DNA of 64,000 bases from Nilaparvata lugens (Eukaryota > Arthropoda > Insecta > Hemiptera > Delphacidae), in NCBI RefSeq assembly GCF_014356525.2, contig NC_052506.1, positions 32,875,774 to 32,939,773 on the forward strand, read 5' to 3'. This document shows positions 10,913 through 22,318 of the stretch, one piece after another. The translations under genes and the position numbers were made by a program. Every line of letters starts with the position of its first letter. Positions within the stretch are counted from its first letter, which is position 1. The notes under the pieces were generated by a model that saw nothing but the letters and a program-made list of their open reading frames with translations, did not search any database and was not told the DNA's origin.

Positions 10913-12046
10913 TGCTTTAATTTTATAGTCTTCCCGTTTAACGTAATTTTTTGTCATTTTCTGTGTTTTTCGAACCTCTGTGTCTAATTTAAATATTAAA
11001 ACCGCGTGGAAAAATTCCCATTGGTGGACTTTTTCTTATTAGGCACAGGATTGGTTCTTGCCCAAATCACGTGGTTCTTCTTCTCAGAAGAAGACCAGGT
11101 GATTTCCGCTTTTTGGGAAGAAGAGACACTTGCCTTCTGAGAATCGAATTATCAGGACCCGTTTAATTTGTCCTATTAAAATTAATGTTTAAATGGTTTC
11201 TCTTCTTGTTAAATGTAATATATCCAGTGTGTTAAATGTGTAGCTCCTCTGTAGTCTTGTGCTCTTAAATTAAATTGGAAGGCAAGTTCAATTTGTATAA
11301 GCTTATTCCTGAGGAAGAATTGTGAAACTAAATCCTGGGTGACGCCATTCCACGCCAGATCTTCAAGTGAAATAAAATTATTAAGTGAATTGGGGCCCCA
11401 CGATCGAGTTGGTGAGCGAAAAATACTTATTCTATCCAATCAGTGAATTGAGAAAGCTACAATTTTCTATCAATTAATTATTGTGAAAGAGTGCAGGACT
11501 ATATCCTCCTATAATACCGTGTAACCCCTATTAAAATCCTAATTGCACTATATTACCAAGAACATTCATTTTATTATCTCATATCAAGAACATTTATTAC
11601 CAAATTTTGAAAACTCTATTATTCCAATTTGTCAATTATTTAATTAATTATTATTATTTGATTCTTAACGATTATAATTCATCAATAAATTTGCATAATT
11701 GTTAACCAGTTTCAGTAATTTCTCTAATTAGATCCTGCTCAGTTCGGTCTATAATTACCATATTGGTTTTTCTCTGTAGGAATTATTTCAGGTATTGGAA
11801 TATCAATATTGAATTTACTTGTTATTCATAAGAAATAAATTACATTCGCTGTGCTCGGGTTTGAATTGCCTGGAGATATTGGTAGGCTATCACACCTGAT
11901 TCTCAGGCGGTTTATATCAGAGTACGGCGGAAATATTATTTCTTGTGGAATTGTAGGATATTCTGGACGGGTGTAGGCAGCTCTGCCGGCTGATTTTTTA
12001 TCCGAATTACAGGTGTTAAGCGTCCAGAGGCTCTTGCGAATCCACA
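10913..12046 (+). repeat. 3' LTR
   Basis: Copy of 5214-6345, ending gcgaatccaca. No polypurine tract lies directly before 10913 (the preceding bases are ttttctgttcatc), which is abnormal for a 3' LTR boundary and hints that the real LTR starts further left, near 10539. Confidence 0.85.
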
Positions 12047-12109
12047 ATACATACATACATACATACATACATCATACATACATACATACATACATACATA
12101 CATACAACA

Positions 12110-12141
<32 letters not shown>

Positions 12142-12569
12142 CATACATACATACATACATACATCATACATACATACATACACATACATACATACATACA
12201 TACATACATACATACATACATACATACTACATACATACATACTACATACATACATACATACATAATACATACATACATCATACATACATACATACATACA
12301 TACTACATACATACATACATACATACATACATACATACCATACATACATACATACACATACATACATACATGCATACATACATACATACATACATACATA
12401 CATACATACATACATACATACATACATACATACATACATACATACATACATACATACATACATACATACATACATACATACATACATACATACATACATA
12501 CATACATACATACATACATACATAATACATACATACATACATACATACAACATACATACATACATACAG
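12047..12569. repeat. ATAC tetranucleotide microsatellite
   Basis: About 520 bp of (ATAC)n with scattered interruptions such as atcatac, acaac and actac. It abuts the CA end of the 3' LTR on the left and agaccaaaaccc of the split host repeat on the right. The Tyr/Ile/His/Thr or Met/Tyr/Val/Cys ORFs in it are artefacts of the repeat. Confidence 0.95.
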
Positions 12570-12700
12570 ACCAAAACCCAAAAACCACTTTTTCGGGCTC
12601 AGGGGACCTTGAAATGTATAGAACTTTAGAAATTGGGGTACCTTAATTTTTTTCGGAAAGCAATACTTTCCTTACCTATGTTAATAGGGCAAGGAAAGTA
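12570..12700 (+). repeat. Right half of split short interspersed repeat
   Basis: From agaccaaaacccaaaaacca to the terminal ggcaaggaaagt (12688-12699). The last 35 bp can form a hairpin (tactttccttacc ... gggcaaggaaagta). Together with 4550-5213 it reconstitutes one element, interrupted by the LTR insertion. Confidence 0.6.
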
Positions 12701-13100
12701 AAAAATGTATAAAACATACAATTTAAAAATTATTATTGTTATGAAAGTTTAGATGATTCTAGTTTAGACAATTAAATGGGTGACGTTCGTTTACTTGAAA
12801 TCTTGAATAAAGTAATTCAAATTATTGTAGTCTGATCCTCCAGACAAGTCATTGCCAAGATTTTCAAATTCCTTAAGAAAGGAGTAACTTAAAGTTAGAT
12901 AGCCTACATTGACACCTTTTAGATATCATTAGATACCTGATGATAGAGTCTTGAGATCATAATATTATAATCTACGTCTACGAGTCTGCCTTCATCTCAT
13001 TGATGTTTGCAACAACTCACAAAAAACTTATTCGAAAACTCAAATGAAAGTTTATTTTTAAAAAGAATGAGTCGTTTGAAAACATCAATTTCTGTTACAG

Positions 13101-13227
13101 GGGCAAGTGCATCTACTTGGGAATATAATTGTGTGGTATTCCGGTACAATGAGCGTGATATTGTACTTTACATTTTTCGTGTGGTATTTGCTTCGAAGGA
13201 GGAGACGTTGCTACGATCTTTCACCAG
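13101..13227 (+). CDS. POMT1: POMT1 exon 4 in window (membrane helix)
   Basis: Acceptor tctgttacag. It encodes QVHLLGNIIVWYSG, a hydrophobic helix, then WYLLRRRRR and YDLSP. The five consecutive arginines directly after the helix fit a cytosolic or lumenal anchor boundary and match the R-run at the same place in animal POMT1. It ends at phase 1 on a weak GTTGGC donor; joining to the next exon gives Glu and restores the expected ESWDHF reading. Without splicing the frame runs only to a TAG at 13287-13289. Confidence 0.88.
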
Positions 13228-13424
13228 GTTGGCCATCACATTCTGAAAGTTTTTGTTTCTCATTTATTGAATTTGGGGAGTGGTTTTAGCTTCGGTCACC
13301 ATGCCATTGATAAGGTATAACTCTCGGTACTCCTGTCGGGCGGGTGACCGCTCCAGACTACCTAAGCTAACTAGTAACTGTAAGCTTCAAAATTACTTCT
13401 CTATGGTTTTGCACTCACCTTAGA

Positions 13425-14850
13425 CTGGCCACAAACGGTTGAACGACACTAAATCAGCGAGATGCTTCTAACATAAAATAAACAACTAATAGCAATAAAT
13501 AACAACAGAATAATTACAATTTGAAATGATAGAGAAATAATTTAACCTCAAATAGAGGAGCGAAGAAAAATAAACAACAGAAATTGAGCAGCTTCTCTTT
13601 GTCTCAGATACAGAGTAACGGCCAGCAACGGTCACAGTTATCACATAATTCACAAGTATTCATTGAGTAAATATAGTGAGGTCCACGTTATAATGGCAGT
13701 GTGTTATTTGCAATGGTGTTGCTATTTTTTTGTTTTTTATATCCTTGTGTATCATTCAACAAAGTTGCCACATCGTTTATCAACAATGTACAAATTCAAC
13801 TAATTGACAAAATAGGGTTAAGGGTTAGGTTTTATTTAATAATGTTTCATAAGGATAGGTTAGGTTTTTGCTTTGAAATTGCAATATGCTAGAAGGGGCT
13901 AGGGTCCAGGTAGAGTTATTTTTTTGTTGTTTCAAAAGATTTTATTTAGGTTATATTTTAATAATGTTTCATAAGGATAGGTTAGGTTTTTGCTTTGAAT
14001 TTGAAATATGCTAGAAGGGGCTAGGGTCCAGGTAGAGTTATGTTTTTGTTGTTTCAAATGTGAAAGGATAGGTTAGGGGGTTAGGAGTTTGCTTTGACAT
14101 CCAAAGTATTGAATGTGAAGGGGTTAGGGGTTAGGTTTTTTCAAGTTATATTTAATAATTTTTCATGAGGCTAGGTTAGGTTTCTGCTTTAAAATTGCAA
14201 TATGCTAGAAAGGGCTAGGGTATAGGTAAAATTATGGTTTTTGATATTTCAAAGGTGAAAAGATAGGTTAGGGGGTTAGGATTTTGCTTTGAAATTGCAA
14301 TATCCTGGAAGGGTTTTTACCAAGATTTATGTTTATTAATGTTTTAAATATACAAGAGGAGGTTAGGGGGTTAGGTTTTTGCTTTGAAATGACAATATGC
14401 TGACTTAGATGTAGTGTTTTTTAACATTTGTTAAATAACAACCATTATATTTTATTAATTATATTATTGAAAAGTACTATTCCTTCTATTAAATGAAATG
14501 ATGATAATATGTTGAATATTATATCGAATTTAATGATAAATCATCATTGGATAATAATATCATCATCGAAATGGAATGACGGCTCCAGATACGGTGCTCG
14601 GTAACCATCATCTCAAAGAATGTTACATTCAAAGAACTGACTGAATGGAACGGGGAAAAACCGTTACTAACGCATGCGCGATACGGTGCTGTCTGAGACC
14701 GAGAGTGGTTTGTCAGAAATTGGATAAGTAATACAAAAACCTAACCTAAAAATATTTTGCACGAAGCGTTTAGCTGTGATCACAGCTGTAATGACAAAAC
14801 GATGTAAGTCGACTGTGTATTTGCATGCTCGTTCAATCGTTAGTGGCCAG
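13425..14850. mobile_element. Non-autonomous DNA element with ~24-bp TIRs
   Basis: Left end ctggccacaaacggttgaac; the right end, read on the - strand, is ctggccactaacgattgaac. The flanks are ccttaga on the left and ccttaaa on the right, a possible 7-bp target duplication with one mismatch; a TTAA-type site is an alternative. No transposase is encoded. The inside is mostly the TTAGG-rich tandem repeat at 13811-14400. It lies in POMT1 intron 4 of the window. Confidence 0.7.
13811..14400. repeat. Degenerate ~120-bp tandem repeat rich in TTAGG
   Basis: About five diverged units, each containing ggataggttagg, gtttttgctttgaaattgca, atatgctagaaggggctagg and aggtagagttat. The motifs ggttagggggttagg contain the insect telomeric word TTAGG, but they are embedded in a longer unit, so this is a satellite-like array rather than a telomere relic. 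Confidence 0.7.
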
Positions 14851-15205
14851 CCTTAAAATACTATAGTAGGTCCATTCTCAGAATGTTCAACTGTTGTCTG
14901 TAGGTTTCATTGTCATTAACATCCTCATCCTTCATATTACCCACGCACAAGCTTTGAGCAAAAAAGTGGAAAAATCTGTAATAATTCAAATCCAATAACT
15001 GTTTCAATTTATTAATTACAAAACATTCTCAGTGTAACATAATCAGTTTAGATTGAACTAATACGATCTAATACAAATCATTCCATTGAACATTCGTCAA
15101 CTTATGTCTTATTTATATTCAATTTAATGTTTTATAATCACTGTGTCTTGTGGAGCTACTTTTAAATTTGATACACATTGTACTGATTTATTCACTTATT
15201 TACAG

Positions 15206-15380
15206 AATCATGGGATCACTTTGTAGAAGTGGGAAAAGTATTGTTTATGGGATATTTGTTCCACTATCTGCCTTTCTTTTTTGTGGAACAAACACTTTTT
15301 CTGCATCATTACCTTCCCGCCTTCACATTCAAAGTTCTACTCACTGCAGCCTTCATTGAGCACTTGTACGACTTAATTTG
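15206..15380 (+). CDS. POMT1: POMT1 exon 5 in window (membrane helices)
   Basis: Acceptor ttatttacag, donor gtaagc. It encodes a helix (VGKVLFMGYLFHYLPFFF) followed by EQTLFLHHYLPAFTF, the signature HHYLPA segment of the C-terminal membrane domain, and AFIEHLYDLI. It ends at phase 2 and is completed by one base of the last exon. Loop and helix order match POMT1 C-termini. Confidence 0.92.
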
Positions 15381-15463
15381 GTAAGCATATACTGTCGATA
15401 CTTTAAAATTTTATGCCTTGGCCTGAATGGCTAACAACATAATTGAATGAAGTTGTTCAGAGA

Positions 15464-15538
15464 GTGCCTGGTGGGCGAAGTGGTAAAGCCGCTCCGCCAC
15501 TAACGGAGAGGTACCGGGTTCGATTCCCGGTCTGGGAA
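15464..15538 (+). repeat. tRNA-derived SINE head / pseudo-tRNA
   Basis: Has an A box (gggcgaagtggtaa), an anticodon stem ctccg/cggag with a 7-nt loop ccactaa, and a perfect T arm (ccggg ttcgatt cccgg). The acceptor arms (tgcctgg and tctggga) do not pair and the base before the anticodon is C instead of T. It is therefore a tRNA-related SINE or pseudogene, not a working tRNA gene. Confidence 0.65.
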
Positions 15539-15652
15539 TTTTTGGACAGTTTCATTCTTCAAACTTCTGATATTTAGTTCTTTGGTCAATATTTGCAGTA
15601 GCAGAAGTCCTTAGTTCTATTTATATAGCTTTCATTGGATATTTTAAATAAT

Positions 15653-16835
15653 AGTCCAGTCATGGAAAGGTTATAGAGGAAAAAGTTGGGAAGATAATTT
15701 TTGATCCCGCAGTTCTGTCTAGGGTAGTAGTAAGGAGGTAAGGGTAACCATATCAAAAGTCCCCACCCCTACCCCTTGTGCTAAGGGGGAAGGGGTGGTT
15801 CAAAGGTACCAATGTTTGGTTTCTCCCATATAACTCGAAAAGTATGTATCTTACGGACATAACTGTTGTATACAAAATTAAAGCTTAGATGATTTCCTAC
15901 AATATTCATCTCACAACTTTTTCTATATCTTCTCAGGTTTTCGAGATATCCGCTCTTTTAGTAATGTATCATTTTTTAAAAAAGCACGTTTTTCTCCATT
16001 TTTTTATATTTCTGCTTTTGTATCTTTTTAAACATCGATCGGAAAAATCGATCCTGATTATGAGCCTATAGAGCATTAAATTCTCTTAAATTTGATGTAT
16101 AATTTTACACTTTTACGCTTTTCCCTACAACTGTTGCAGCAGTGTTGAGTGTGAATATCCACCTTTTCAACAATAGACCATTGACTAAGCAATTTGGAGG
16201 GAATGTTTTGAACACAATTTTTGACTTTGCAGCTTTTTTGAGACTAGTCAGGAGGAGAACATATAAAAAGTCCCCATTCCTAACTCATGTGCTGAGGGAT
16301 GAGGGTGGTTTAAAAATTGAATTTTTAGCTTTTTGCTTCCACGTTCATATATTGAGAACAATACGTTCAACCGACATGACTAACTATTGAACAATGAAGC
16401 TTGATAAATTCTCTACACTTCTTGTTCAGTGGAATTTTGTAATATTCCCAACAGTTCCCGAGATATTCGCTCTTGAAGGTGTACAATTATTGAAATAACA
16501 GGTTTTTATTCTATTTTTTCTTTTTCATGGCTTATAACTCTCCACCAATGCATCGTAAAAATTAATGATTATCTTAGGTTCGTAGAGCATTAAATTTTCT
16601 TTGAAATGATGTATTATTTCACTATTCCAAGTTTTCGTTTCATTGTTATAGCAACTTTAATGTAGGGGGTGAAACAAAAAAATGGTACCTTTGAACCACC
16701 CCCACCCCCTTTAGCACAAAGGGTAGGGGTGGGGACTTTTGATATGTTTACCTCCTTACTACCCTAAACAGAACTGCGGGGTCAAAAATTGTCTTCCAAA
16801 CTTTTCCCTCTATACCCTCTTTTGAGCATTCATTG
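15653..16835. mobile_element. Second long fold-back element
   Basis: The left end is tagtccagtcatggaaagg, sharing tagtccagtca with the element at 1861. The arms hold gatcccgcagttctgt (left) and acagaactgcggggtc (right), aaaagtccccacccctacc and its inverse, and ggtaccttt near the centre side. The core carries two diverged direct copies of a 400-bp unit (about 15830-16140 and 16320-16640; shared words cgagatat.cgctctt and gagcattaaatt). The right terminus is diverged. It lies in the last POMT1 intron. Confidence 0.7.
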
Positions 16836-17531
16836 TCTGTACTAAATTATTATAAGTAACTATAAAATTTCTCAATACATAATACATCTGAATCACTTCA
16901 CTCTCTATTCTGATGTAAAGCTGTAAAAAATCTTCAGTGGATTTTTGGCGATTCTTCGAGGATTGTTGCAGAATAATTAAAACAATTTTCAGAAAAGTAA
17001 TTGAGAAATTATTGAATTTTATTAATTTTGTTTTTTTTTTATCATAAAATGTGATCATTATTACTTTTTAATGTCCCCTTCTTCTTTAATCTTGTAATTT
17101 TCTGGTACTGAGTGTTATTTGTGGCACCTATGTTTGTTTTGAATTTCAGTTATTCTCTTGTTAATTTGATATAAAATATTTTTGAATAGTCAATCTATGT
17201 TTATCCAGTTATTTAATAGATTATAATTATATTGTGCTTGAAATTGTTCATTGTGTTAATATTTTTATTATTTCTCGAATCCTTTACCTTGATTACTGAA
17301 ATATTGTTTATTTCAGTTTGATGTAATGACAGATACTAATTTTCAGTTGTAATAAACTAGTTGTAATTTATACTAAATAATATTTTTAACTTGTGTAAAG
17401 AAATAAAATACTATACTCGCATGGTTTTGTATTGCTTGGAAATCAAAATAGGTACAGTTTTCTCATAATAGATTTCCATTGTACTCTGGTTAATCAACAT
17501 TGTTCATCTAATAAACTTTCATTTTTTTCAG

Positions 17532-17715
17532 TATGATTCCTGTATTCTCGATATTCAGAAGATTCTTCGAAGCAGTATTGGGAGTTTGGATTGTGAGTGT
17601 ACTCTATATCTTCCAGAAGTTCAGTGTACTCAGCTACGGCACTGTGTCATTGTCAGCAAATGATGTTCTCAAATTGAGGTGGAAAGATACGTGGGATTTC
17701 ATCATTCACAAATAA
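17532..17715 (+). CDS. POMT1: POMT1 last exon and stop
   Basis: Acceptor ttttttcag. It encodes a final membrane helix (AVLGVWIVSVLYIF), then FSVLSYGTVSLSANDV, LRWKDTWDFIIHK and TAA. The terminal RWKD-W-D motif is the POMT1 C-terminus; the basic ending is typical of an ER membrane protein. No perfect AATAAA follows closely; ATTAAA at 17927-17932 is the best candidate poly(A) signal. Confidence 0.92.
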
Positions 17716-20700
17716 TTTATTCAATCCAATTACCATCCAATTCTGAATGTAGATCAATGTACATACAGCTAGTATACATGTGTTAGGATCTGTGTACAAC
17801 TGTGCATGTCTCATAATCAAAGGATTTCTCTCCCAATAATCAAAACTCCACACTCTTTCTCAGGAAGAAGATACTTTTTATCAAAAGACTTCATAGCAAA
17901 ACTAAATCAACATCAAATTGGACCAAATTAAACACGGCTTGTACTAAAACAAAAGTCAGTAGCCCCATGTGTGCAGGGTTATTTGTATTTTAAATGAGTT
18001 GTGTTTCTCCATAAATAGAAAATAACTTGAAATACAGCAGACGCGATCTAGCGGCATTTCAGAGCTGCTTGAACAAACTACGGCAGCAAGTTTGTCAGTC
18101 TGTAACTGCAGGAAAAGTCAGTTGAAAGCAAAGGTCAGGGGTGTTATTCATTATTTTTTCATTTATTTATTCTGTATATGCAACAACAGGCAGAATAATA
18201 ATGTGTATCATACATTAAAAAAAGTCTCTCCATGTAAAGTTTGAAGCTTAATCCATTTGTAATAGAATTTTATGAATACGATTATAGAGTTTGAACTTGA
18301 AATATAATTGCATGAATCAAATGCTGGGAGATCTTTAACATTCCTTTAGAATTAAGACTTTTATAAGTCGTATAGATTTAAAGAGCCATGCAAGGTACAT
18401 GGATGTGAGTTATATGTTATATAAACCCTGTCTATCAATTATTGATGTGGAGATGTTATTCCAAATTGATCATTTAACAGTTTTTTCGAATAACTTTGAA
18501 AATGACTGATGGATGAAAGTTTTCCTTGTTGAAATCAAGACTGATCCCCTCGTTTCATCGTATCAACAAAATTGAAATCTGGATTTAGGTAGAAGTATCA
18601 GTTGGATTTATTACTTGTATAAAAGTTGAGAGTAAATTCTCTCTTGTGTAGAATTACTTGAATCACTCTGGTTTAAAGCAGACTTTCACATAAAGTCTTG
18701 TTTTGAAACATGCATTTACTACTTTAATTATTACATTATTACAAAGTATGTACTTTATTACGTATTTGAAATGTTTTAGGGAATTGTTTAAAAGTAGTAC
18801 CTATTATGAGTTGACTTATTCCATTAATGAGAGATATTCTACTTATTTATTAGTAAGTTTTATTGTCTATGAAACATATATTTTGATATAATATAAATTA
18901 TCAGTCGATTGACTAAAAAATGATTATGATTGAAAAGCCAAATATTATTAGTTTATAATATTGGCTGACACCAATATGATGATTAATATTCCTTAAAGTT
19001 AGAAAAGGGAATTTAAATTGAAAGTTTTATGTTACTATATTTCACTAATTCACCTATTATCAAGATTAAAAGATTCGAATATATCTCAAAATTATAAAAG
19101 TCTTCTTTTACTTTTTTATGTTCACTTCTCAAGTTTTCGGAAACACTATGTTAATCATATGAATTCCCCACCTGAAAATTGTACTTTGTATCTCATAAGT
19201 TTATTAGAGGCTAAGGTAATGTATAAATTTAATTATTCTTTAAATAATTAGAAAAACATAATTTTATTTTATTATGGAATCTGCCCTAGATTATTTAGTA
19301 ACATTAGCCGTCAATTTTATTGCATTTTTTTAAAATAAAAATGTTATGTTATGTGATTGCTTCTTGAACAAATGTAGTCATAATGAATCATTCTTGATTA
19401 CATAAGCGCTGTTGATAATTGATCACAATTATTGTGATGATTTAATAATTGATCAATGACCTTATAAACTTATGTATTTTTTTATCTTTATCCTACTTAA
19501 ATACTTTTGTTCTTCTCAATCTCCATGTTTTACTATTAACTAGAAATACATCATTGTTTAATACAATTCAGGTGGCATGGTAGGTAAAATTATTGTAGTT
19601 ATTTTGTATCTCAATTTGAGTTGGAGTTTGTTAATAGATACTTATTTCCCATGTTCGTCCAACTCATGTTGTTATTTTTAATTTAAATTTTCTTTCTTGT
19701 TAAAACATGCCAATTATTGTTTTCTCATGTTCATATCTTAAGATGGGCTTTTGTGGACTGCGATTAGTCGAAATATAGTTAGTTTGCTAGGAGAAGAGCA
19801 CTGGTGGACATCTTGAATTGCTACTCTGCACGCGCAGATCTGACAAATCTAGAGTGAAATACAGACCGCTCATTGTCAGTCTCTCGTACTGGACCATAAC
19901 CATATTATTATTAAAATATTATAGAATCAGAATATGTATGTCATCATAATGTATATCATCAATGTAATTATTCAATAAATATTTGATCGTATTATATTTA
20001 AACCATATTTTGGTGAAGTATAACTAGGCTACGTATTCTGATTTGTTTTTGCCCAGATCTGATCTGATTTTGCCCAGATGTTTTCTCCTAGTGGATTTAA
20101 AAAAGCATGAATACAAAAATAAACATACATGAATAGGAACAATTATAAATATTATCATTTTACAGCAACTTTTAGTACAGTATTAATGTTCAGTTTTAAT
20201 AAACAAGTATAGTAGGTAGGTACCGTATCTCGGTTGAAAATACTGTAGTTGCTTTCTTGACTAATCGCTGTCATCAGTCGTGCCGCAGGAAGTCGAGCTA
20301 TACACTATCAGAAAAATATTATCATAAATTATTATTTAACTGATTTTTATTACAAATGAAATGTTTATTATCATTATGTTACTTCATCAATTTAGAAAAT
20401 TTTAATTTATTATTGTTATGAATAATTACATCATTTCTAAATATTGTTATCAAAATTAAATATATATTTAAGAGAATCACGATCAAATACTTAAATTTGA
20501 ATCTGATTAATTCATTTGTTAAATTATTCCTTGAAATTTTATTTTCTCGTGAAATCCACCACAAGGCTGTGAAATAATATTACAGGATAATTTATTTCTG
20601 TATTATTTTTATATTACAGGTGAAAGTACTTTGTTCTCTTGAATATTGATCAATATGCTCTCTTGAACTTTATGTGTCATCTTATAATATGATGTATATA

Positions 20701-20819
20701 CGATTATATTTTTAATGTAATTGATTACCTGTGTTACTTAATTTTTGATCCATTACCTGGCTCCTTATACAAATGATACACTTTAATAGTTATAGCCTAC
20801 TATCCATTAAGTTGACAAC
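17716..20819. other. POMT1 3' flank, no gene seen
   Basis: AT-rich sequence. It presumably includes the POMT1 3' UTR (candidate ATTAAA at 17927). Nothing coding is recognisable; the short open frames have no domain or codon bias. A slightly GC-richer patch lies at 19740-19900. Confidence 0.5.
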
Positions 20820-20822
20820 TAA

Positions 20823-21020
20823 AGCTGCGTTTACACCAAAGTTATTAACGAAATGCTAATAACTTAATCCTTATAGATTCTATTAGATTGAACATAACTT
20901 ATCATACCGTAGGCCTAAGCATGATGAACATATGTGTTTGTCAAGTCTCGTTCAATCCAATAGAATCTATAAGGATTAAGTTATTAACATTTTGTTAATA
21001 ACTTTGGTGTAAACGCAGCT
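20823..21020. mobile_element. 198-bp MITE, TAA target duplication
   Basis: Near-perfect terminal inverted repeats of about 70 bp: agctgcgtttacaccaaagt at the left and its reverse complement at the right end, with ccttatagattctatt also inverted. It is flanked by TAA at 20820-20822 and 21021-21023. A 3-bp TWA duplication is the signature of PIF/Harbinger elements, so this is a Harbinger-type MITE (inference from established family rules). No coding capacity. Confidence 0.88.
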
Positions 21021-21499
21021 TAAATTTCAACTTTATAGGCAATCTCATACATTTTGTCTTGGATTTAGTTCTCAAGAAATTCTTGAAAAGTAAAGAAATT
21101 TTTAACTTAATTGGAGCAAATAGAAAAAGAATTGCCAGGAATGATACAATTACATGTACTTTATTTTGTAGCCCAAACTTTAAAAATGTGCATTTTACCA
21201 TTGTAGTTTTGAGTTTGCAATGGTACACTGGAAAGGTAACTTGCTGTAATCCAGCGGTGCTCACTTGGTGGTGGTGGGGGGCTGGGGTTCACAATATGAA
21301 TTCCATATGTAATTGAAATTCTTCTGTCAAAAGGCACAAAAGAATGGTTGGAATGTTGAAAGTATTTTACATTACTGGACTGAAGGTCTTTTTTGTGGGG
21401 TGCCAATTATTGTATTTTTATATTTAATATTAATGTATTGGATCGCTGGACGATGTACATGATTGTTATGAATAATTACATCATTTCTAAATATTGTTA

Positions 21500-22158
21500 T
21501 CAAAATTAAATATATATTTATGAGAATCACGATCAAATACCTCTGTATACCCCATCTATGGTTAATTTTCCCCATTGATTTTATTTCTATTTGCTCATTT
21601 GATTAGACATTTCTTGTATCTATCGAATTTCCCTATGTCTTATTTATTCAACTCATTTTTTTAAAAGATGATTTTGAATTTATAATTTTACTATTTCATC
21701 TTTTTGTTATTTGTGATTATTATCTGAAATCATCAAAACAATAGACAATTCAAGAACTGAGTAATTCTTCAGATCTGAGGAGCTCCAAGTTGTATAGAGT
21801 GAGAGGTGATTTTCCAGAATTTTGAAAAATATCCCCTATTTGAAAATTTGTTTCTCTATAACCAGAAATTTTAGAATCCTGCGCGACCATTCAATTTATT
21901 GGAAATTTCATTTTCTTTGATTTTGTTTTCTCTTAAAAAACCCAAGGTTTTCGAAATAAAATGGAAAAATTAAAAAATACCAAAAATTTGTTTTTTTTTG
22001 ATTCTGGGGGTCTTAGAAGCCATCCTCTGGCGTGTCAGCAAATTCCAGATTTAAAATCAGTGCCTCTAAATACACATATTTATAACAAACAAGAAAAATT
22101 CATTTGGAGCTGTTTCCTGAAAAATGTTAAAAACCCAATCAGGCCAACAATGGGCGAT
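21500..22158. repeat. Direct repeat copy 1 (~0.66 kb)
   Basis: Matches 22319-22977 almost base for base, from tcaaaattaaatatatattt to aatcaggccaaca. The unit pitch is 819 bp. Both copies carry a short open frame (SGGLRSHPLACQQIPDL...) of no known family. A third, shorter relic of the first 80 bp lies at 20418-20495. Confidence 0.85.
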
Positions 22159-22318
22159 GTAAGTGTGACGTAAGCCGTTGCTACGACGCCATCTTAGTCT
22201 CTAAACAAACCGTTGCTAAGGAGAGAGAGCATGTTATTCAAATGGGACTAAAACATCACCTTACATTTACGAGTATATCAATGAAATAATAGATTTCTAA
22301 GAGTTGAGAATATTTTTT

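Larger units (their letters stand above)
5214..12046 (+). mobile_element. Gag-only LTR retrotransposon (TR-GAG type)
   Basis: Two near-identical direct repeats (5214-6345 and 10913-12046) enclose a 4.57-kb internal region with a tRNA-Lys-like primer-binding site, one large gag ORF and no recognisable protease, reverse transcriptase, RNase H or integrase. Such an element depends on a relative for its enzymes. I noticed only two 1-bp indels between the repeats, so insertion was recent. No target duplication is visible: the left flank is CA microsatellite and the right flank ATAC microsatellite. The element sits in POMT1 intron 3 in the sense orientation. Confidence 0.85.

Noticed and set aside
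12013..12588. Long open frames of His-Thr-Tyr-Ile or Met-Tyr-Val-Cys repeats on both strands
   Set aside because: They are translations of the ATAC microsatellite; any tetranucleotide array without stops looks open.
13811..14400. Interstitial telomere
   Set aside because: TTAGG occurs inside a longer 120-bp unit and not as a pure tandem array.
15464..15538. A functional tRNA gene
   Set aside because: The acceptor stem does not pair and position 33 is C; it is a SINE head or pseudo-tRNA.
18703..19251. Small membrane-protein-like ORFs
   Set aside because: AT-rich sequence gives Ile/Leu/Tyr/Phe-rich translations; no conserved motif or splice context.
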